Shown here one piece after another: positions 33,692 to 41,496 of a stretch of 64,000 nt of DNA (position 1 is the stretch's first letter; every line of letters begins with the position of its first letter). The position numbers were made by a program, and so were the translations under genes. Origin of the DNA: an uncultured Paracoccaceae bacterium. Lineage in GTDB: Bacteria; Pseudomonadota; Alphaproteobacteria; Rhodobacterales; Rhodobacteraceae. Where the stretch lies: NCBI GenBank assembly GCA_947499725.1, contig CANMPK010000002.1, positions 434,001 to 498,000 on the forward strand, written 5' to 3'. Under the pieces are notes generated by a model. That model made no database searches. It saw only the letters and a list, made by a program, of their open reading frames with translations, and was not told the origin of the DNA.

Positions 33692-34828
33692 ATGCGCAAA
33701 ACAGTTCACCCAGCCACATGGGCTGCTCATGCGGGCGGCGCGAAAGATCAACAGTCTTCTGGCGTTGTGCCGCCCATCCAACCGGCGACCACGTTTCTGC
33801 GTGATACGGATTACGCGCTGGAAAATCAAAGCAACATGTATCAGCGCCCTCACAGCGAAACTGTGCGCCATGTGGAAAAGGTGATTGCTCACTTGGAAGG
33901 TGCCGAGGATAGTTTGCTGTTCCCATCCGGCATGGCCGCGGTTTCGGCAAGCCTGCGCTGGGTGCCCAATGGCGGGCGGATCGTTCTGCAGCAAGGGATC
34001 TATTGGGGGACCACAAAGTGGATCCGCGATTTCTGTGCGCGTCGCTCGATTGATTTGATTGAGGTCGATGCGACGGATTTGGCAGCCTTGGCCGAAGGGT
34101 GCGGCGGCAAGGCGGATGCGGTGTTCCTCGAAACGCCTTCGAATCCCTTGCTGAATGTGATCGATATCGCAGGTGCGGCTGAGGTAGCGCATGCGGCGGG
34201 CGCGATTTTGATCGTGGACAATACCGTGGGTACGCCACTCCTGTGCCAGCCTTTGGCGCTGGGCGCGGATGTTGTGATGCATTCCGCGACAAAGGCGATG
34301 AACGGTCATTCCGATGTGTTGGGGGGTGTTCTCTCTGCCCGAGACGGCGTTGCGGCTTGGGAGGCGATCACATTGGACCGTGCAGACGCCGGTGCGGTGA
34401 TGGGTCCGTTTGAAGCATGGCTTTTGCTGCGTGGGCTGCGCACCCTGCCGTTGCGCGTGGAGCGCATGTGCGAGAACGCGATGCGGGTGGCGACGTTTCT
34501 AGAAGATCATCCGGCGGTCGAGGCCGTGTTGTATCCGGGGCTGGCATCGCATCCGGCGCATGATTTGGCGTCGCGCCAAATGCAGGGCGGGTTTGGCGGG
34601 TTGCTGTCTGTTCTTGTGAAAGGTGGCAAGGAAGATGCGCTGCGCGTTGCAGGGCGTTTGGAATTGTTCCTGCGCGCCACTTCATTGGGTGGGGTCGAAA
34701 GCTTGGTTGAGCATCGCTATTCGATTGAATCCCACACCGGATTGCCAGAAAACTTGCTGCGTTTGTCGATTGGCATTGAAAGCGCCGATGATCTGATTGC
34801 GGATCTGGGGCAGGCTTTAGGGCAATAG
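33692..34828 (+). CDS. metC: Cystathionine beta-lyase (PLP-dependent)
   Basis: A 378-residue PLP enzyme of the Cys/Met metabolism family that would cleave cystathionine to homocysteine, pyruvate and ammonia. The cofactor lysine is in HSATKAMNGHSD near residue 200; PPIQPATTFL, LFPSGMAAV and the ILIVDNTVGTPL strand also match. The MetC assignment over other trans-sulfuration enzymes rests on overall similarity. I use ATG 33692, six bases after GGAG; the frame is open 22 codons upstream. A bidirectional terminator follows. Confidence 0.85.
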   Translation: MRKTVHPATWAAHAGGAKDQQSSGVVPPIQPATTFLRDTDYALENQSNMYQRPHSETVRHVEKVIAHLEGAEDSLLFPSGMAAVSASLRWVPNGGRIVLQQGIYWGTTKWIRDFCARRSIDLIEVDATDLAALAEGCGGKADAVFLETPSNPLLNVIDIAGAAEVAHAAGAILIVDNTVGTPLLCQPLALGADVVMHSATKAMNGHSDVLGGVLSARDGVAAWEAITLDRADAGAVMGPFEAWLLLRGLRTLPLRVERMCENAMRVATFLEDHPAVEAVLYPGLASHPAHDLASRQMQGGFGGLLSVLVKGGKEDALRVAGRLELFLRATSLGGVESLVEHRYSIESHTGLPENLLRLSIGIESADDLIADLGQALGQ

Positions 34829-34836
34829 GACAACGC

Positions 34837-34865
34837 AAAACGCAGCCTCGAAAGGGCTGCGTTTT
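34837..34865. terminator. Bidirectional terminator between metC and the SGNH gene
   Basis: A perfect 11-bp stem AAAACGCAGCC/GGCTGCGTTTT with a 7-base loop lies between the convergent genes and supplies T-runs on both strands. Confidence 0.9.
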
Positions 34866-34888
34866 CTAAAATCAGATGTTTGGCGGGA

Positions 34889-35608
34889 TTACCGCGTACG
34901 ATCGACCTTGCGGATATAATTCGCAGCGCGGCTCGCGATTTCTTTGCTGCCTTTCAACGATGGGTGGATCATATCCAGCCCGTGGAACGTTCGATCCCCA
35001 TGTGGCACGAGGTTTGCATTGGACAGGTAGTGCATACCGTGAACAGATTTCGCGAGGTTTGAGATCCGCGCTTCGAGTTCATTGCCTTCGTCTTGGCAAC
35101 TCTCAATTGGGCTGTCCAAGCCAGGGCTGCGCAAATAGCCAACCCAAAGCACCTGAGCGCCGGAGCTGCGTAGCTTGCTGACGAGGCTTGGGATTTTGCC
35201 GGTGGTGCCATCTTTTGAAATCAAAGAGTCCATCTTGCGATCGCATACGTTACAGCCGCAGCCAAACCAAAGATCGTTGCCGCCACCGTTTAGTACCACC
35301 CAGTCCCAAGTGCCATCGCGGTATTGTTGACCGATGTTCATGCCAAGCGCGCCGCTGACAGGTAGGGAGTAGGCCAAACGCGCACCGACGACGGATGTGT
35401 CTTTGATCGGTTCGTTCAATTGGTCGGACAGGTTGTGTGAGATCGCGCGACCAGACAGGCGATGCGCGGCCATCATGGAGTCGCCCATCGTCAAAATGCG
35501 CGGGCTTGAAAGGGTTTCGGTGCCTTGCACATTGCGGGTCGCCGTGTCCTGAACACAGCCGGCCAGAACAAAGGTCGTTACCAAAATTGAAACGGTTGAT
35601 AGTTTCAT
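34889..35608 (-). CDS. SGNH/GDSL-hydrolase-like lipoprotein
   Basis: A 239-residue exported esterase-like protein. A signal peptide ends in the lipobox LAGC (Cys18). The SGNH blocks are visible: MGDSMM with Ser44, a Gly/Asn block (VVLNGGGND near residue 112) and DMIHPS near residues 212-217 with the catalytic Asp-x-x-His. Just after the third block lies an unusual CGCNVC cluster, so a metal or disulfide is possible. The ATG at 35608 follows GGAG; the frame is open upstream. Substrate unknown. Confidence 0.85.
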   Translation of the reverse strand: MKLSTVSILVTTFVLAGCVQDTATRNVQGTETLSSPRILTMGDSMMAAHRLSGRAISHNLSDQLNEPIKDTSVVGARLAYSLPVSGALGMNIGQQYRDGTWDWVVLNGGGNDLWFGCGCNVCDRKMDSLISKDGTTGKIPSLVSKLRSSGAQVLWVGYLRSPGLDSPIESCQDEGNELEARISNLAKSVHGMHYLSNANLVPHGDRTFHGLDMIHPSLKGSKEIASRAANYIRKVDRTR

Positions 35609-35820
35609 ACCAACTCCATCGTTACGAATGAGCGCGTACTTGGCAAAGCGATGGCCCAGCCGCAGGAATAATTTCCGCACGTGTGCTTTTTACACGGGCG
35701 ACATTAAAAATGAGTTTTCTTGCGAGAGGGTATGCTTTGAATTCTGGGCCGGATTAGGGAGCATAGATGGCATTTTTACGAGATTTGCCCAATTTTTTGC
35801 GAAATTGCCTGCGCACAAAG

Positions 35821-35850
35821 AAAAACGCCGCCCTAAAGAGGACGGCGTTT
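35821..35850. terminator. Bidirectional terminator after rpmE
   Basis: The stem AAAACGCCG/CGGCGTTTT with an inner CCT-AAAG-AGG pairing follows the rpmE stop on the minus strand and is flanked by T-runs both ways. Confidence 0.88.
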
Positions 35851-35871
35851 TCGAAATCATAAGAGGTGGGT

Positions 35872-36093
35872 TTAGAAGCCCAGACCTTCGTATTTCTTTT
35901 TGAACTTGGAAACACGACCGCCAGTGTCCATCAGGCGAGAGTTGGAGCCTGTCCATGCTGGGTGCACGGATGGATCGATGTCCAGCGCCATTTGGTCGCC
36001 TTCTTTGCCCCATGTGGAGCGCATCTTGACGATAGTGCCATCTGTCATTTTGACGTCGATGAAGTGATAGTCTGGGTGCGTATCTTTTTTCAT
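35872..36093 (-). CDS. rpmE: 50S ribosomal protein L31
   Basis: A 73-residue ribosomal protein: [20 protein letters not shown] followed by the [15 protein letters not shown] region matches L31. There are no zinc-binding CxxC cysteines, so it is the non-zinc form. It lies 11 bp downstream of rplS and ends at a terminator, so the two are cotranscribed. Confidence 0.95.
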   Translation of the reverse strand: MKKDTHPDYHFIDVKMTDGTIVKMRSTWGKEGDQMALDIDPSVHPAWTGSNSRLMDTGGRVSKFKKKYEGLGF

Positions 36094-36104
36094 GAGATCG
36101 CTCC

Positions 36105-36476
36105 TTACGCTTTAGGCTTATAGTTTGTGACTTCTGCGATACGTGCGGATTTACCACGACGTGTGCGCAGGTAGTACAGCTTGGAGCGACGTACGCGACC
36201 GCGACGAACCACTGTGATGCTGTCGATGTTTGTGGAGTGCAGCGGGAATACGCGCTCTACACCTTCACCGAAGGAAATTTTACGAACTGTGAAAGAACCA
36301 GCAATGCCTTGGCCGTTTTTACGGGCAATGCAAACGCCTTCGTAGTTCTGTACACGAGAGCGGGAGCCCTCGGTCACTTTGTAACCAACGCGGATTGTGT
36401 CACCCGCTTTGAAATCTGGGATGTCGTGGCCCAGGGAGGCGATTTGTTCCGCCTCGAGTTGTGCGATCAGATCCAT
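36105..36476 (-). CDS. rplS: 50S ribosomal protein L19
   Basis: A 123-residue L19, which sits at the interface of the ribosomal subunits. Family motifs include [33 protein letters not shown] and the C-terminal [23 protein letters not shown]. In most relatives trmD lies directly upstream; here about 2.5 kb of other genes intervene, and rplS has its own promoter at 36724-36752 and a long leader. Confidence 0.97.
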   Translation of the reverse strand: MDLIAQLEAEQIASLGHDIPDFKAGDTIRVGYKVTEGSRSRVQNYEGVCIARKNGQGIAGSFTVRKISFGEGVERVFPLHSTNIDSITVVRRGRVRRSKLYYLRTRRGKSARIAEVTNYKPKA

Positions 36477-36723
36477 TGATCTTCATCCTTGTATGCTCGT
36501 GGTTAATCCACGAAGATTTGCGCGTCCTCAGAACTCTTGGTCTTCGATCGGGTCCGCTTGGCCTTATTAAATAAGGGGCGCCCGCCAGAGGGTCAGGTCG
36601 TCATTGCTTAGTCTGCTATGCGTTTTCCAAAGTCTTGAGCGACAGGGGCGGAAGAGTGCCCGATAAACCCAAAATGCGAATACGCAAAGCGCCCGAGTCG
36701 GAATCACCGATCAGGATGCGCGG
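36477..36723 (-). other. Long 5' leader of rplS
   Basis: About 240 nt separate the predicted start of transcription (near 36717) from the rplS ATG. The leader contains the palindrome CCTTATTAAATAAGG near 36563-36577 and several GC-rich inverted segments. Long leaders on ribosomal protein mRNAs often mediate feedback by the protein product, but I see no known leader motif. Confidence 0.4.
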
Positions 36724-36752
36724 TATCTAGGGCAAAACAGAAGATATGGCAA
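36724..36752 (-). promoter_or_regulatory. Promoter of rplS-rpmE
   Basis: On the minus strand TTGCCA (36752-36747), 17 bp, then TAGATA (36729-36724) form a good sigma-70-type promoter. It lies 27 bp downstream of the conserved 100-bp element copy 2. Confidence 0.55.
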
Positions 36753-36778
36753 GCGGCAGCGCAATCGTTGTGCAAGGC

Positions 36779-36878
36779 GTTTCGCGGCGAAACCGTTGCG
36801 CGTGCGGCGATCCCGTGGACGGAGACTTTACCATTTGTTCAATGTGGCAATTGGTACATTTGAATCGCTGAAATGTAC
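36779..36878 (-). repeat. 100-bp conserved intergenic element, copy 2 (inverted)
   Basis: This is the reverse-complement copy of 29733-29832. It retains GTACATTT-N9-AAATGTAC (36854-36878), ACCATTTG-N10-CAATTGGT (36830-36855) and GTTTCG-CGG-CGAAAC (36779-36793). The 24 bases at its 3' end are identical to copy 1. It lies between the rplS promoter and the divergent MerR-controlled module. Confidence 0.7.
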
Positions 36879-36937
36879 ACTTGGGAATTTTTCCAATGAG
36901 GCACGCCAGCAGGAGGCAAGAAACTGCGTTTGCGCGC

Positions 36938-36968
36938 TTGACCTAGAGTGACTTCAGGGCGGTAGTTC
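36938..36968 (+). promoter_or_regulatory. MerR-type promoter with 19-bp spacer and dyad
   Basis: TTGACC (36938-36943) and TAGTTC (36963-36968) are separated by 19 bp, longer than RNA polymerase prefers. The spacer and the edge of the -35 hold the dyad CCT-N2-AGT-N-ACT-N2-AGG (36942-36958). This layout is the hallmark of promoters that MerR proteins activate by untwisting DNA, as at the E. coli soxS promoter. The merR gene at 37433 is the second gene downstream. Confidence 0.6.
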
Positions 36969-36997
36969 AAAGGCGTTCACAGAATAGGAGCGCTGAT

Positions 36998-37411
36998 ATG
37001 AGCAGCAAGATTGAAACCTTTTTCGCCAGCCTGTCTGATCTGGAGGTGGCGAAAACCCTGATCACAGAAGATTGCCAGTTTTTTCCGGTGCGAGACGGAC
37101 ATTATTCCGAGGTGCCAATTTATGGCGCGCGTCGTGGGCGGGATGGCCTTGAAGACTTTGTGCAGAGCTTGCGCAATGCTTTTGACACGCAAAGCTTCCA
37201 TGTGGATCATGTGTTGGAAACAGAAACCGAAGGCGCGGGGTTCGGGCGGTTTGAGCATCGTGTCAAAACGACGGGTAAGATGTTTCGCAGCCACTGGGCG
37301 TTGCAGTGCGCTTTTGAAGACGGGAAGATGTCTGTTTATCGGTTTTACGAGGACTCTGCCGCTTTGGAAGAAAGTCTGGGTGTGCAAACCCGCTGTATAG
37401 AGGCTGTATAG
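36998..37411 (+). CDS. SnoaL-like (NTF2 superfamily) protein
   Basis: A 137-residue cytosolic protein with an NTF2-like fold: an N-terminal helix LSDLEVAKTLITEDCQFFPV, then GRDGLEDFVQSLRNAF, and a last strand pair around WALQCAFEDGKMSVYRFYED. This is typical of SnoaL-like or ketosteroid-isomerase-related proteins, whose functions vary widely. It lies directly behind a MerR-type promoter and 21 bp before merR, so it is the likely effector gene of that regulator. Confidence 0.85.
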   Translation: MSSKIETFFASLSDLEVAKTLITEDCQFFPVRDGHYSEVPIYGARRGRDGLEDFVQSLRNAFDTQSFHVDHVLETETEGAGFGRFEHRVKTTGKMFRSHWALQCAFEDGKMSVYRFYEDSAALEESLGVQTRCIEAV

Positions 37412-37432
37412 AGACCGTATAAGGGCTGATTT

Positions 37433-37807
37433 ATGAAAATTGCAGAAGCGGCGGCGGCCTCGGACTTAAGCGTGGACACGATACGGTTTTACGAAGGCGA
37501 AGGCTTGCTTGACCCAGTGGCGCGCGGCTCGGATGGGCATCGCCGCTTTTCGCCGCGAGATTTGCGCTGGCTGAGTTTGTTTCAAAAGCTGCGGGCGACG
37601 GGTATGCCATTGGCAGAGATGAAACGCTATGCGGATTTGGCGCGGGCGGGTGAGGCGACCTATACAGAGCGGCGGGAGATGCTTGAGGCCCATCAAGGGC
37701 GTTTGGCGGCGCAGCAGGCGAAGATTGATGCCTGTCGCAGCTTGCTGGATGAGAAGGTGCGGATTTACCGAGGACTGGAAGAAGAGGTGGCCGGAAAGCC
37801 GGGCTGA
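37433..37807 (+). CDS. MerR-family transcriptional regulator
   Basis: A 124-residue MerR regulator. The DNA-binding region AEAAAASDLSVDTIRFYEGEGLLDPVARGSDGHRRFSPRDL (shown in part) is followed by the RWLSLFQKLRATGMPLAEMKRYADL helices and a dimerisation coiled coil, with a very short C-terminal part. Only one cysteine (IDACRSLL) is present, so metal or iron-sulphur sensing as in MerR or SoxR is unlikely. It is second in an operon whose promoter carries a MerR-type dyad; autoregulation is likely. Confidence 0.92.
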   Translation: MKIAEAAAASDLSVDTIRFYEGEGLLDPVARGSDGHRRFSPRDLRWLSLFQKLRATGMPLAEMKRYADLARAGEATYTERREMLEAHQGRLAAQQAKIDACRSLLDEKVRIYRGLEEEVAGKPG

Positions 37808-37822
37808 AGCCCGGCTTACGGT
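37797..37822. repeat. Hairpin repeat with TACGGT tail, at the merR 3' end
   Basis: The perfect stem AGCCGGGC/GCCCGGCT with a TGAA loop is followed by TACGGT. The stem overlaps the last codons and stop of merR. It shares layout and tail with elements at 38943, 53860 and 55339. Confidence 0.5.
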
Positions 37823-37834
37823 GGGTGATCAGGA

Positions 37835-38185
37835 TCAGTGTTTGCGGTGCTTGATCAAGATCGCTTTGAAGATGCCAATCAATGACATTGTGGCGCAAAG
37901 GCCCGCAAGCAGAAGGGTGTTCGTGCTGCCGAACTGTTCAGTCAAGGTGCTGTGCTGGGATTTGAGCAACATGCAAAGATAGACACCAAACATCGCAATG
38001 CCGATCCAAGGTAGCGTTTGCATGAAGGTATCGTTTTTTGGCTTCCGGGTGGATGATTGCAGTGGCTCGTATTGGCCTTCCCAGCTTGGCGTGTTGATAT
38101 GAGGGGCGTGCACAGCGTGCGCGTAAGATTTTGGTTGTGTGGGCGTGAGACGATCTAAGCGGTTTTGAAAATCTGTAAGAGACAT
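37835..38185 (-). CDS. Small membrane protein, unknown
   Basis: A 116-residue protein with a soluble N-terminal half (DFQNRLDRLTPTQPKSY...) and two hydrophobic segments in the C-terminal half (TLPWIGIAMFGVYLCMLL at about residues 55-72 and NTLLLAGLCATMSLIGIFKAIL at about 88-109). I do not recognise a family. I start at ATG 38185, six bases after AAGG, rather than at an upstream codon. It is convergent with merR. Confidence 0.7.
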   Translation of the reverse strand: MSLTDFQNRLDRLTPTQPKSYAHAVHAPHINTPSWEGQYEPLQSSTRKPKNDTFMQTLPWIGIAMFGVYLCMLLKSQHSTLTEQFGSTNTLLLAGLCATMSLIGIFKAILIKHRKH

Positions 38186-38397
38186 GGTTACCTTAAAGTG
38201 CAAAATTCTAATGTGGGTGGTTTCGCCCTGAAACATGGCCAAAATCGGCCATGGGTTCGGCAATTTCAGTCCATTTTTTGCACGGCAGCAGAATGATAGC
38301 GCTCTCGGTCGAGGATTCTCGGTTTTATGTAATAAACTATGGTTGCAATGCGCGCTGAGGGTACTAAATCTACGGGCGTTTAACTGGAGGACGCCTG

Positions 38398-38871
38398 ATG
38401 TCTATCACTGAAAAAGATCTCGAAGCCGCCCGCAAAGTCTGGGGTGATGCCTTGGTCGCAATTTCCAAAGCCTATGAAGATGAGGGCATCGATGCTGCCC
38501 GTGCCTTGGCCGAAGGCGCATTGGATGGTGCTTATGGGTACAACATGGGTCCGGTGCTGTTTAAGCCGACTTTGTCCAGCGGAGAGCAGACCTTCCGCCC
38601 AACACGCAAGGGTGCGCTGTCTTACTTTGTGGGCCATGACGCAGATTACCCAGCGGATGGCGGTTTTGGCCTGAAGGGCTGGCGCACTGTGACGTCTGAA
38701 ACCTCTGCGAGCTTCATCGAAGGTGATGTTGCCATGTGGATGGGTTGGGTGACCTTCACGGATAAAGACGGCCAGGTGACCAAGGTCGACAAAAGCTGGG
38801 GTTACAAGAAAGACGCGGATGGCGTGATGCGCATTGTGCAGCACCATTCTTCGCTGCCGTATCAGCCGTAA
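38398..38871 (+). CDS. NTF2-like-fold protein, uncharacterised
   Basis: A 157-residue cytosolic protein. The N-terminal helix LEAARKVWGDALVAISKAYEDEG, the middle aromatic strands and the closing GWVTFTDKDGQVTKVDKSWGYKKDADGVMRIVQHHSSLPY suggest an NTF2-like fold similar to the CaMKII-association-domain group, whose C-terminal HHSS motif is shared. No catalytic residues can be assigned. GGAGGA lies a few bases before the ATG. A terminator follows. Confidence 0.75.
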   Translation: MSITEKDLEAARKVWGDALVAISKAYEDEGIDAARALAEGALDGAYGYNMGPVLFKPTLSSGEQTFRPTRKGALSYFVGHDADYPADGGFGLKGWRTVTSETSASFIEGDVAMWMGWVTFTDKDGQVTKVDKSWGYKKDADGVMRIVQHHSSLPYQP

Positions 38872-38893
38872 GGGTTGTGTCGGATTTGATTGG

Positions 38894-38921
38894 AAAAGCC
38901 GCGGCGGGTGCTGCGGCTTTT
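38894..38921 (+). terminator. Rho-independent terminator
   Basis: The stem AAAAGCCGC/GCGGCTTTT is followed by more T residues, 22 bp after the stop of the gene ending at 38871. Confidence 0.88.
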
Positions 38922-38942
38922 TTCGTTTGTGTTGCTGGGAGC

Positions 38943-38968
38943 GGTGGGCTGGAAGCCCACCCTACGGT
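38943..38968. repeat. Hairpin repeat GGTGGGC-N5-GCCCACC with CTACGGT tail
   Basis: A 7-bp perfect stem with a 5-base loop and a CTACGGT tail, matching the copies in the ATP synthase region in size and arrangement. It lies between the terminator of the upstream gene and the 3' end of trmD. Confidence 0.6.
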
Positions 38969-38997
38969 GTCCCTTTGATAGGCCTGCGTTTGGGGGG

Positions 38998-39789
38998 CTA
39001 TTTCTTTTGCAGCTTTTCCCACATGTCGGGGCGGCGGGCTTTGGTGATTTCTTCCGCCTGTTCCTGACGCCATTTTTCGATCTTGCCGTGGTGGCCGGAC
39101 ATCAGGATTTCTGGGATCTCGCGGCCCATCCATTCGGCGGGGCGGGTGTATTGCGGGTGTTCGAGCAGCCCGTTTGAGTGGCTTTCGTCCTCGATGCTGT
39201 CCGCATTGCCCAAGACCGATGGCAAGAGACGCACAGTGGCGTCGATCATGGCTTGGGCGGCGATTTCTCCGCCGGTCATGACGAAATCGCCAAGGCTGAC
39301 TTCTTGGATGTTGTAGTGATCCAGCACGCGCTGATCTACGCCTTCGAAGCGACCGCAGAGCATGGTGACCCCGTCGCATTGCGCCCATTGGCGGGCCATG
39401 GCTTGGTCGAAACGTTTGCCACGCGGTGACAGGTACACAAGCGGCGTGGTGCCGCGCACGCCGCGCAGGGTGTGCTCGATCGCTTTGCCTAGAACGTCTG
39501 GACGTAGAACCATGCCTGCGCCGCCGCCGGCTGGTGTGTCGTCGACATTGCGGTGTTTGCCGTCGCCGAAGATGCGCAGGTCTGTGGTTTCGAGCTGCCA
39601 TTTGCCGTCTTTGAGGGCGCGGCCTGTGAGGCTTTCGCCGAGGACACCCGGGAAGGCGCCTGGGAAGAGCGTGATGATGCGCGCGGTCCATGCGTTGGCG
39701 AGCATGGGGTTGTGGGTCATCAGCTCGCGCGGTTTGAATGAGACAGAGATGGACTTGCGGCCGTGGGATTTGTTTTTGGGATCGCTCAT
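38998..39789 (-). CDS. trmD: tRNA (guanine-37-N1)-methyltransferase
   Basis: TrmD methylates G37 of tRNAs to prevent frameshifting. This 263-residue SPOUT enzyme shows the trefoil-knot motifs VYLSPRGKRFDQ (near residue 120) and VSLGDFVMTGGEIAA (near residue 165), plus the conserved GDGKHRNVDDTPAGGGAGMV and a C-terminal arginine-rich helical domain. The N-terminal extension SHGRKSISVSFKPREL is common in relatives, so I keep ATG 39789; an internal ATG 23 codons later is possible. The start overlaps the VOC stop by four bases. Confidence 0.96.
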   Translation of the reverse strand: MSDPKNKSHGRKSISVSFKPRELMTHNPMLANAWTARIITLFPGAFPGVLGESLTGRALKDGKWQLETTDLRIFGDGKHRNVDDTPAGGGAGMVLRPDVLGKAIEHTLRGVRGTTPLVYLSPRGKRFDQAMARQWAQCDGVTMLCGRFEGVDQRVLDHYNIQEVSLGDFVMTGGEIAAQAMIDATVRLLPSVLGNADSIEDESHSNGLLEHPQYTRPAEWMGREIPEILMSGHHGKIEKWRQEQAEEITKARRPDMWEKLQKK

Positions 39790-40235
39790 GCGGTTGCTCT
39801 TTGGATGATGGCGCCTTGCGGCGGTGTGCTTTGGGTGCCGAGGTCTTGGGCGAGGCGCAGAGGATAGCCGTCTGGATCGCTGATGACCACTTGGCGTTGG
39901 CCGGCGAAGCCTTGGTTGGTTTCATACCATGCGTCTTCCAATGGGTGGAAGATCTGCGCGGGGGATACATTGGTTAAGATCGGGGCAAGGTCTGGCACCA
40001 TGATTTGCAGATTCATGCCGCGTCCGAAGGGGCGGGTGAGCTCGCCATTCACGAAGCTGCGCGCACCGTCGGTGATTTGTTCAATCATCAACTGGGCTGC
40101 ACCAAGTGTGAGATAGCAGAACCCTTGCGCTGGGCGTTCGTAGGCGATTTGGAAGCCGAGGGTCTGGGTATAAAACGCGCGGCTGTGCTGGATGTCTTGG
40201 ACCAGAAGCTCTGGAACAAGCGCGGCCTGCTGCAT
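39786..40235 (-). CDS. VOC-superfamily protein (glyoxalase/bleomycin-resistance type)
   Basis: A 149-residue protein with two beta-alpha-beta-beta-beta units of the vicinal-oxygen-chelate fold. ELLVQDIQHSRAFYTQTLGFQ at the N-terminus and GQRQVVISDPDGYPLRLAQD at the C-terminus are typical. Possible metal ligands are few, so it may be a binding protein rather than an enzyme. It sits between rimM (start/stop overlap TGATG) and trmD (ATGA overlap), so it is cotranslated with them although unrelated in function. Confidence 0.88.
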   Translation of the reverse strand: MQQAALVPELLVQDIQHSRAFYTQTLGFQIAYERPAQGFCYLTLGAAQLMIEQITDGARSFVNGELTRPFGRGMNLQIMVPDLAPILTNVSPAQIFHPLEDAWYETNQGFAGQRQVVISDPDGYPLRLAQDLGTQSTPPQGAIIQRATA

Positions 40236-40750
40236 CAGTCAAACAGGCCTTCTGGCGGGTCGGCGATGATGCGGCCTGTGGCCAGATCGACGGTTGGCAC
40301 AACGGCTTTTGAGAATGTCAAAAGCACGGTGTTTTTCAGGCCCGGGCCGTGGATTTCCAGCATGTCTTCGGCGCCGTTGTTTTGGACGGATTTGACCTTG
40401 CCCAAAACGGTGCCACCGGTGTCGCGGACTTCGAGGCCGATGAGGTCCGTGTGGTAGAACTCATCTTCTGGAAGGTCTGGCAGGCGGTCGCGCGGGGCGA
40501 AGAGTTTGACACCTTTGAGCGCATCCGCGTCTTCTTTGGTGACGATGCCGGAGAGGCGCGCGGCGATGCCGTTTTTGATGCTGCGAGTGAGAACGATGTC
40601 AAAATCGCATGTGCCGTCTTCGGTGGTCAGAGGGGCATAGTCTGCGATGGCCTCGGCTTCGGCGGTGAAGCTTTTCAGGCGGACTTCGCCGCGTACGCCA
40701 AAAGCGCCGCCAATTGCGCCTACGCAAATCATTTCAGGTGAGTCAGCCAT
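40235..40750 (-). CDS. rimM: 16S rRNA processing protein RimM
   Basis: RimM helps 30S subunit maturation by binding S19 and the 3' domain of 16S rRNA. The 171-residue protein shows the N-terminal [22 protein letters not shown] and the PRC-barrel motif [25 protein letters not shown] use ATG 40750 (MADSPEM), eight bases after AAGG. rpsP is normally directly upstream; here bluB, an AhpD-like gene and a GNAT gene lie between. Confidence 0.95.
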   Translation of the reverse strand: MADSPEMICVGAIGGAFGVRGEVRLKSFTAEAEAIADYAPLTTEDGTCDFDIVLTRSIKNGIAARLSGIVTKEDADALKGVKLFAPRDRLPDLPEDEFYHTDLIGLEVRDTGGTVLGKVKSVQNNGAEDMLEIHGPGLKNTVLLTFSKAVVPTVDLATGRIIADPPEGLFD

Positions 40751-40833
40751 TTGGATCGCCTTTGCTGGTGTGAGGGGCGTGATAGCGCGTTGCGGGGGCG
40801 ATGGCAATTGATGGGGTTAGGTGGGGTTGTAAA

Positions 40834-40873
40834 TTGGCGCGCCCGCCCCGTGGGGGCGGTTCGGGCGCGCCAA
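40834..40873. repeat. Perfect 12-bp inverted repeat in the rimM upstream region
   Basis: TTGGCGCGCCCG and its exact reverse complement CGGGCGCGCCAA enclose a 16-base GC-rich loop that can itself form CCCC-GT-GGGG. It lies between divergent rimM and the GNAT gene at 40987. It resembles neither a terminator (no T-run) nor the TACGGT-tail hairpins. Confidence 0.6.
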
Positions 40874-40986
40874 ATCGGAGATTTGGCTGGGGGTGCCTTT
40901 GCGCGGGGAGGATGCGAGATTGACTTGCTGGGCCCAGCGTGGGAACGAATTTTCATTCGTTGTGTTTATTTTGAACTGGACTCGCC

Positions 40987-41484
40987 ATGGCCGAATTGAA
41001 GATCGTACCCGCTTCTGAATTGGAAGATGGGCTTGAGGTGACATCGTCTTTGATGGTCGAGGTTGCACTTTGGTTGCAGGACGGGGGGCATCCGCTTTGG
41101 GATCCAAATGCTTTGAAGCCAGCGCCATTGCTTGCGCAATATGACTTGTCTGAATTGTATGTGGGATATCTAGGGGATGTGCCGGCGGTGGCCTTTGTGT
41201 TGCAACGCGAGGACAAGCTGTTTTGGCCCGATAGCCTGACCGGAGAAGCTGGGTATTTACATAAGCTGGTTGTTGGCCGTGGCTTCAAGGGGCTTGGTTT
41301 GGCGGATCAGGTGATCAGCTATTGCAAGGCGTTATGTCAGCAGGAGGGGCGCAGGTTTCTGCGTTTGGATTGCGATGCCAATCGCAATGCCTTGACCGGG
41401 CTTTATACGCGCAATGGTTTGCAGCAAGTGGACCGGCGCATGGTGGGTGACTTTGATGCGGCGCTGTTTGAGTGCCGCGTTTAG
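40987..41484 (+). CDS. GNAT-family N-acetyltransferase
   Basis: A 165-residue acyltransferase. The acetyl-CoA site is LHKLVVGRGFKGLGLADQVISYC (about residues 91-113), with the Q/RxxGxG/A loop as GRGFKGLG, and the preceding FVLQREDKLFW strand also fits. The substrate is unknown. It lies on the opposite strand to the rimM/rpsP genes and is convergent with the AhpD-like gene. Confidence 0.85.
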   Translation: MAELKIVPASELEDGLEVTSSLMVEVALWLQDGGHPLWDPNALKPAPLLAQYDLSELYVGYLGDVPAVAFVLQREDKLFWPDSLTGEAGYLHKLVVGRGFKGLGLADQVISYCKALCQQEGRRFLRLDCDANRNALTGLYTRNGLQQVDRRMVGDFDAALFECRV

Positions 41485-41496
41485 GGCGCAGAGCCC

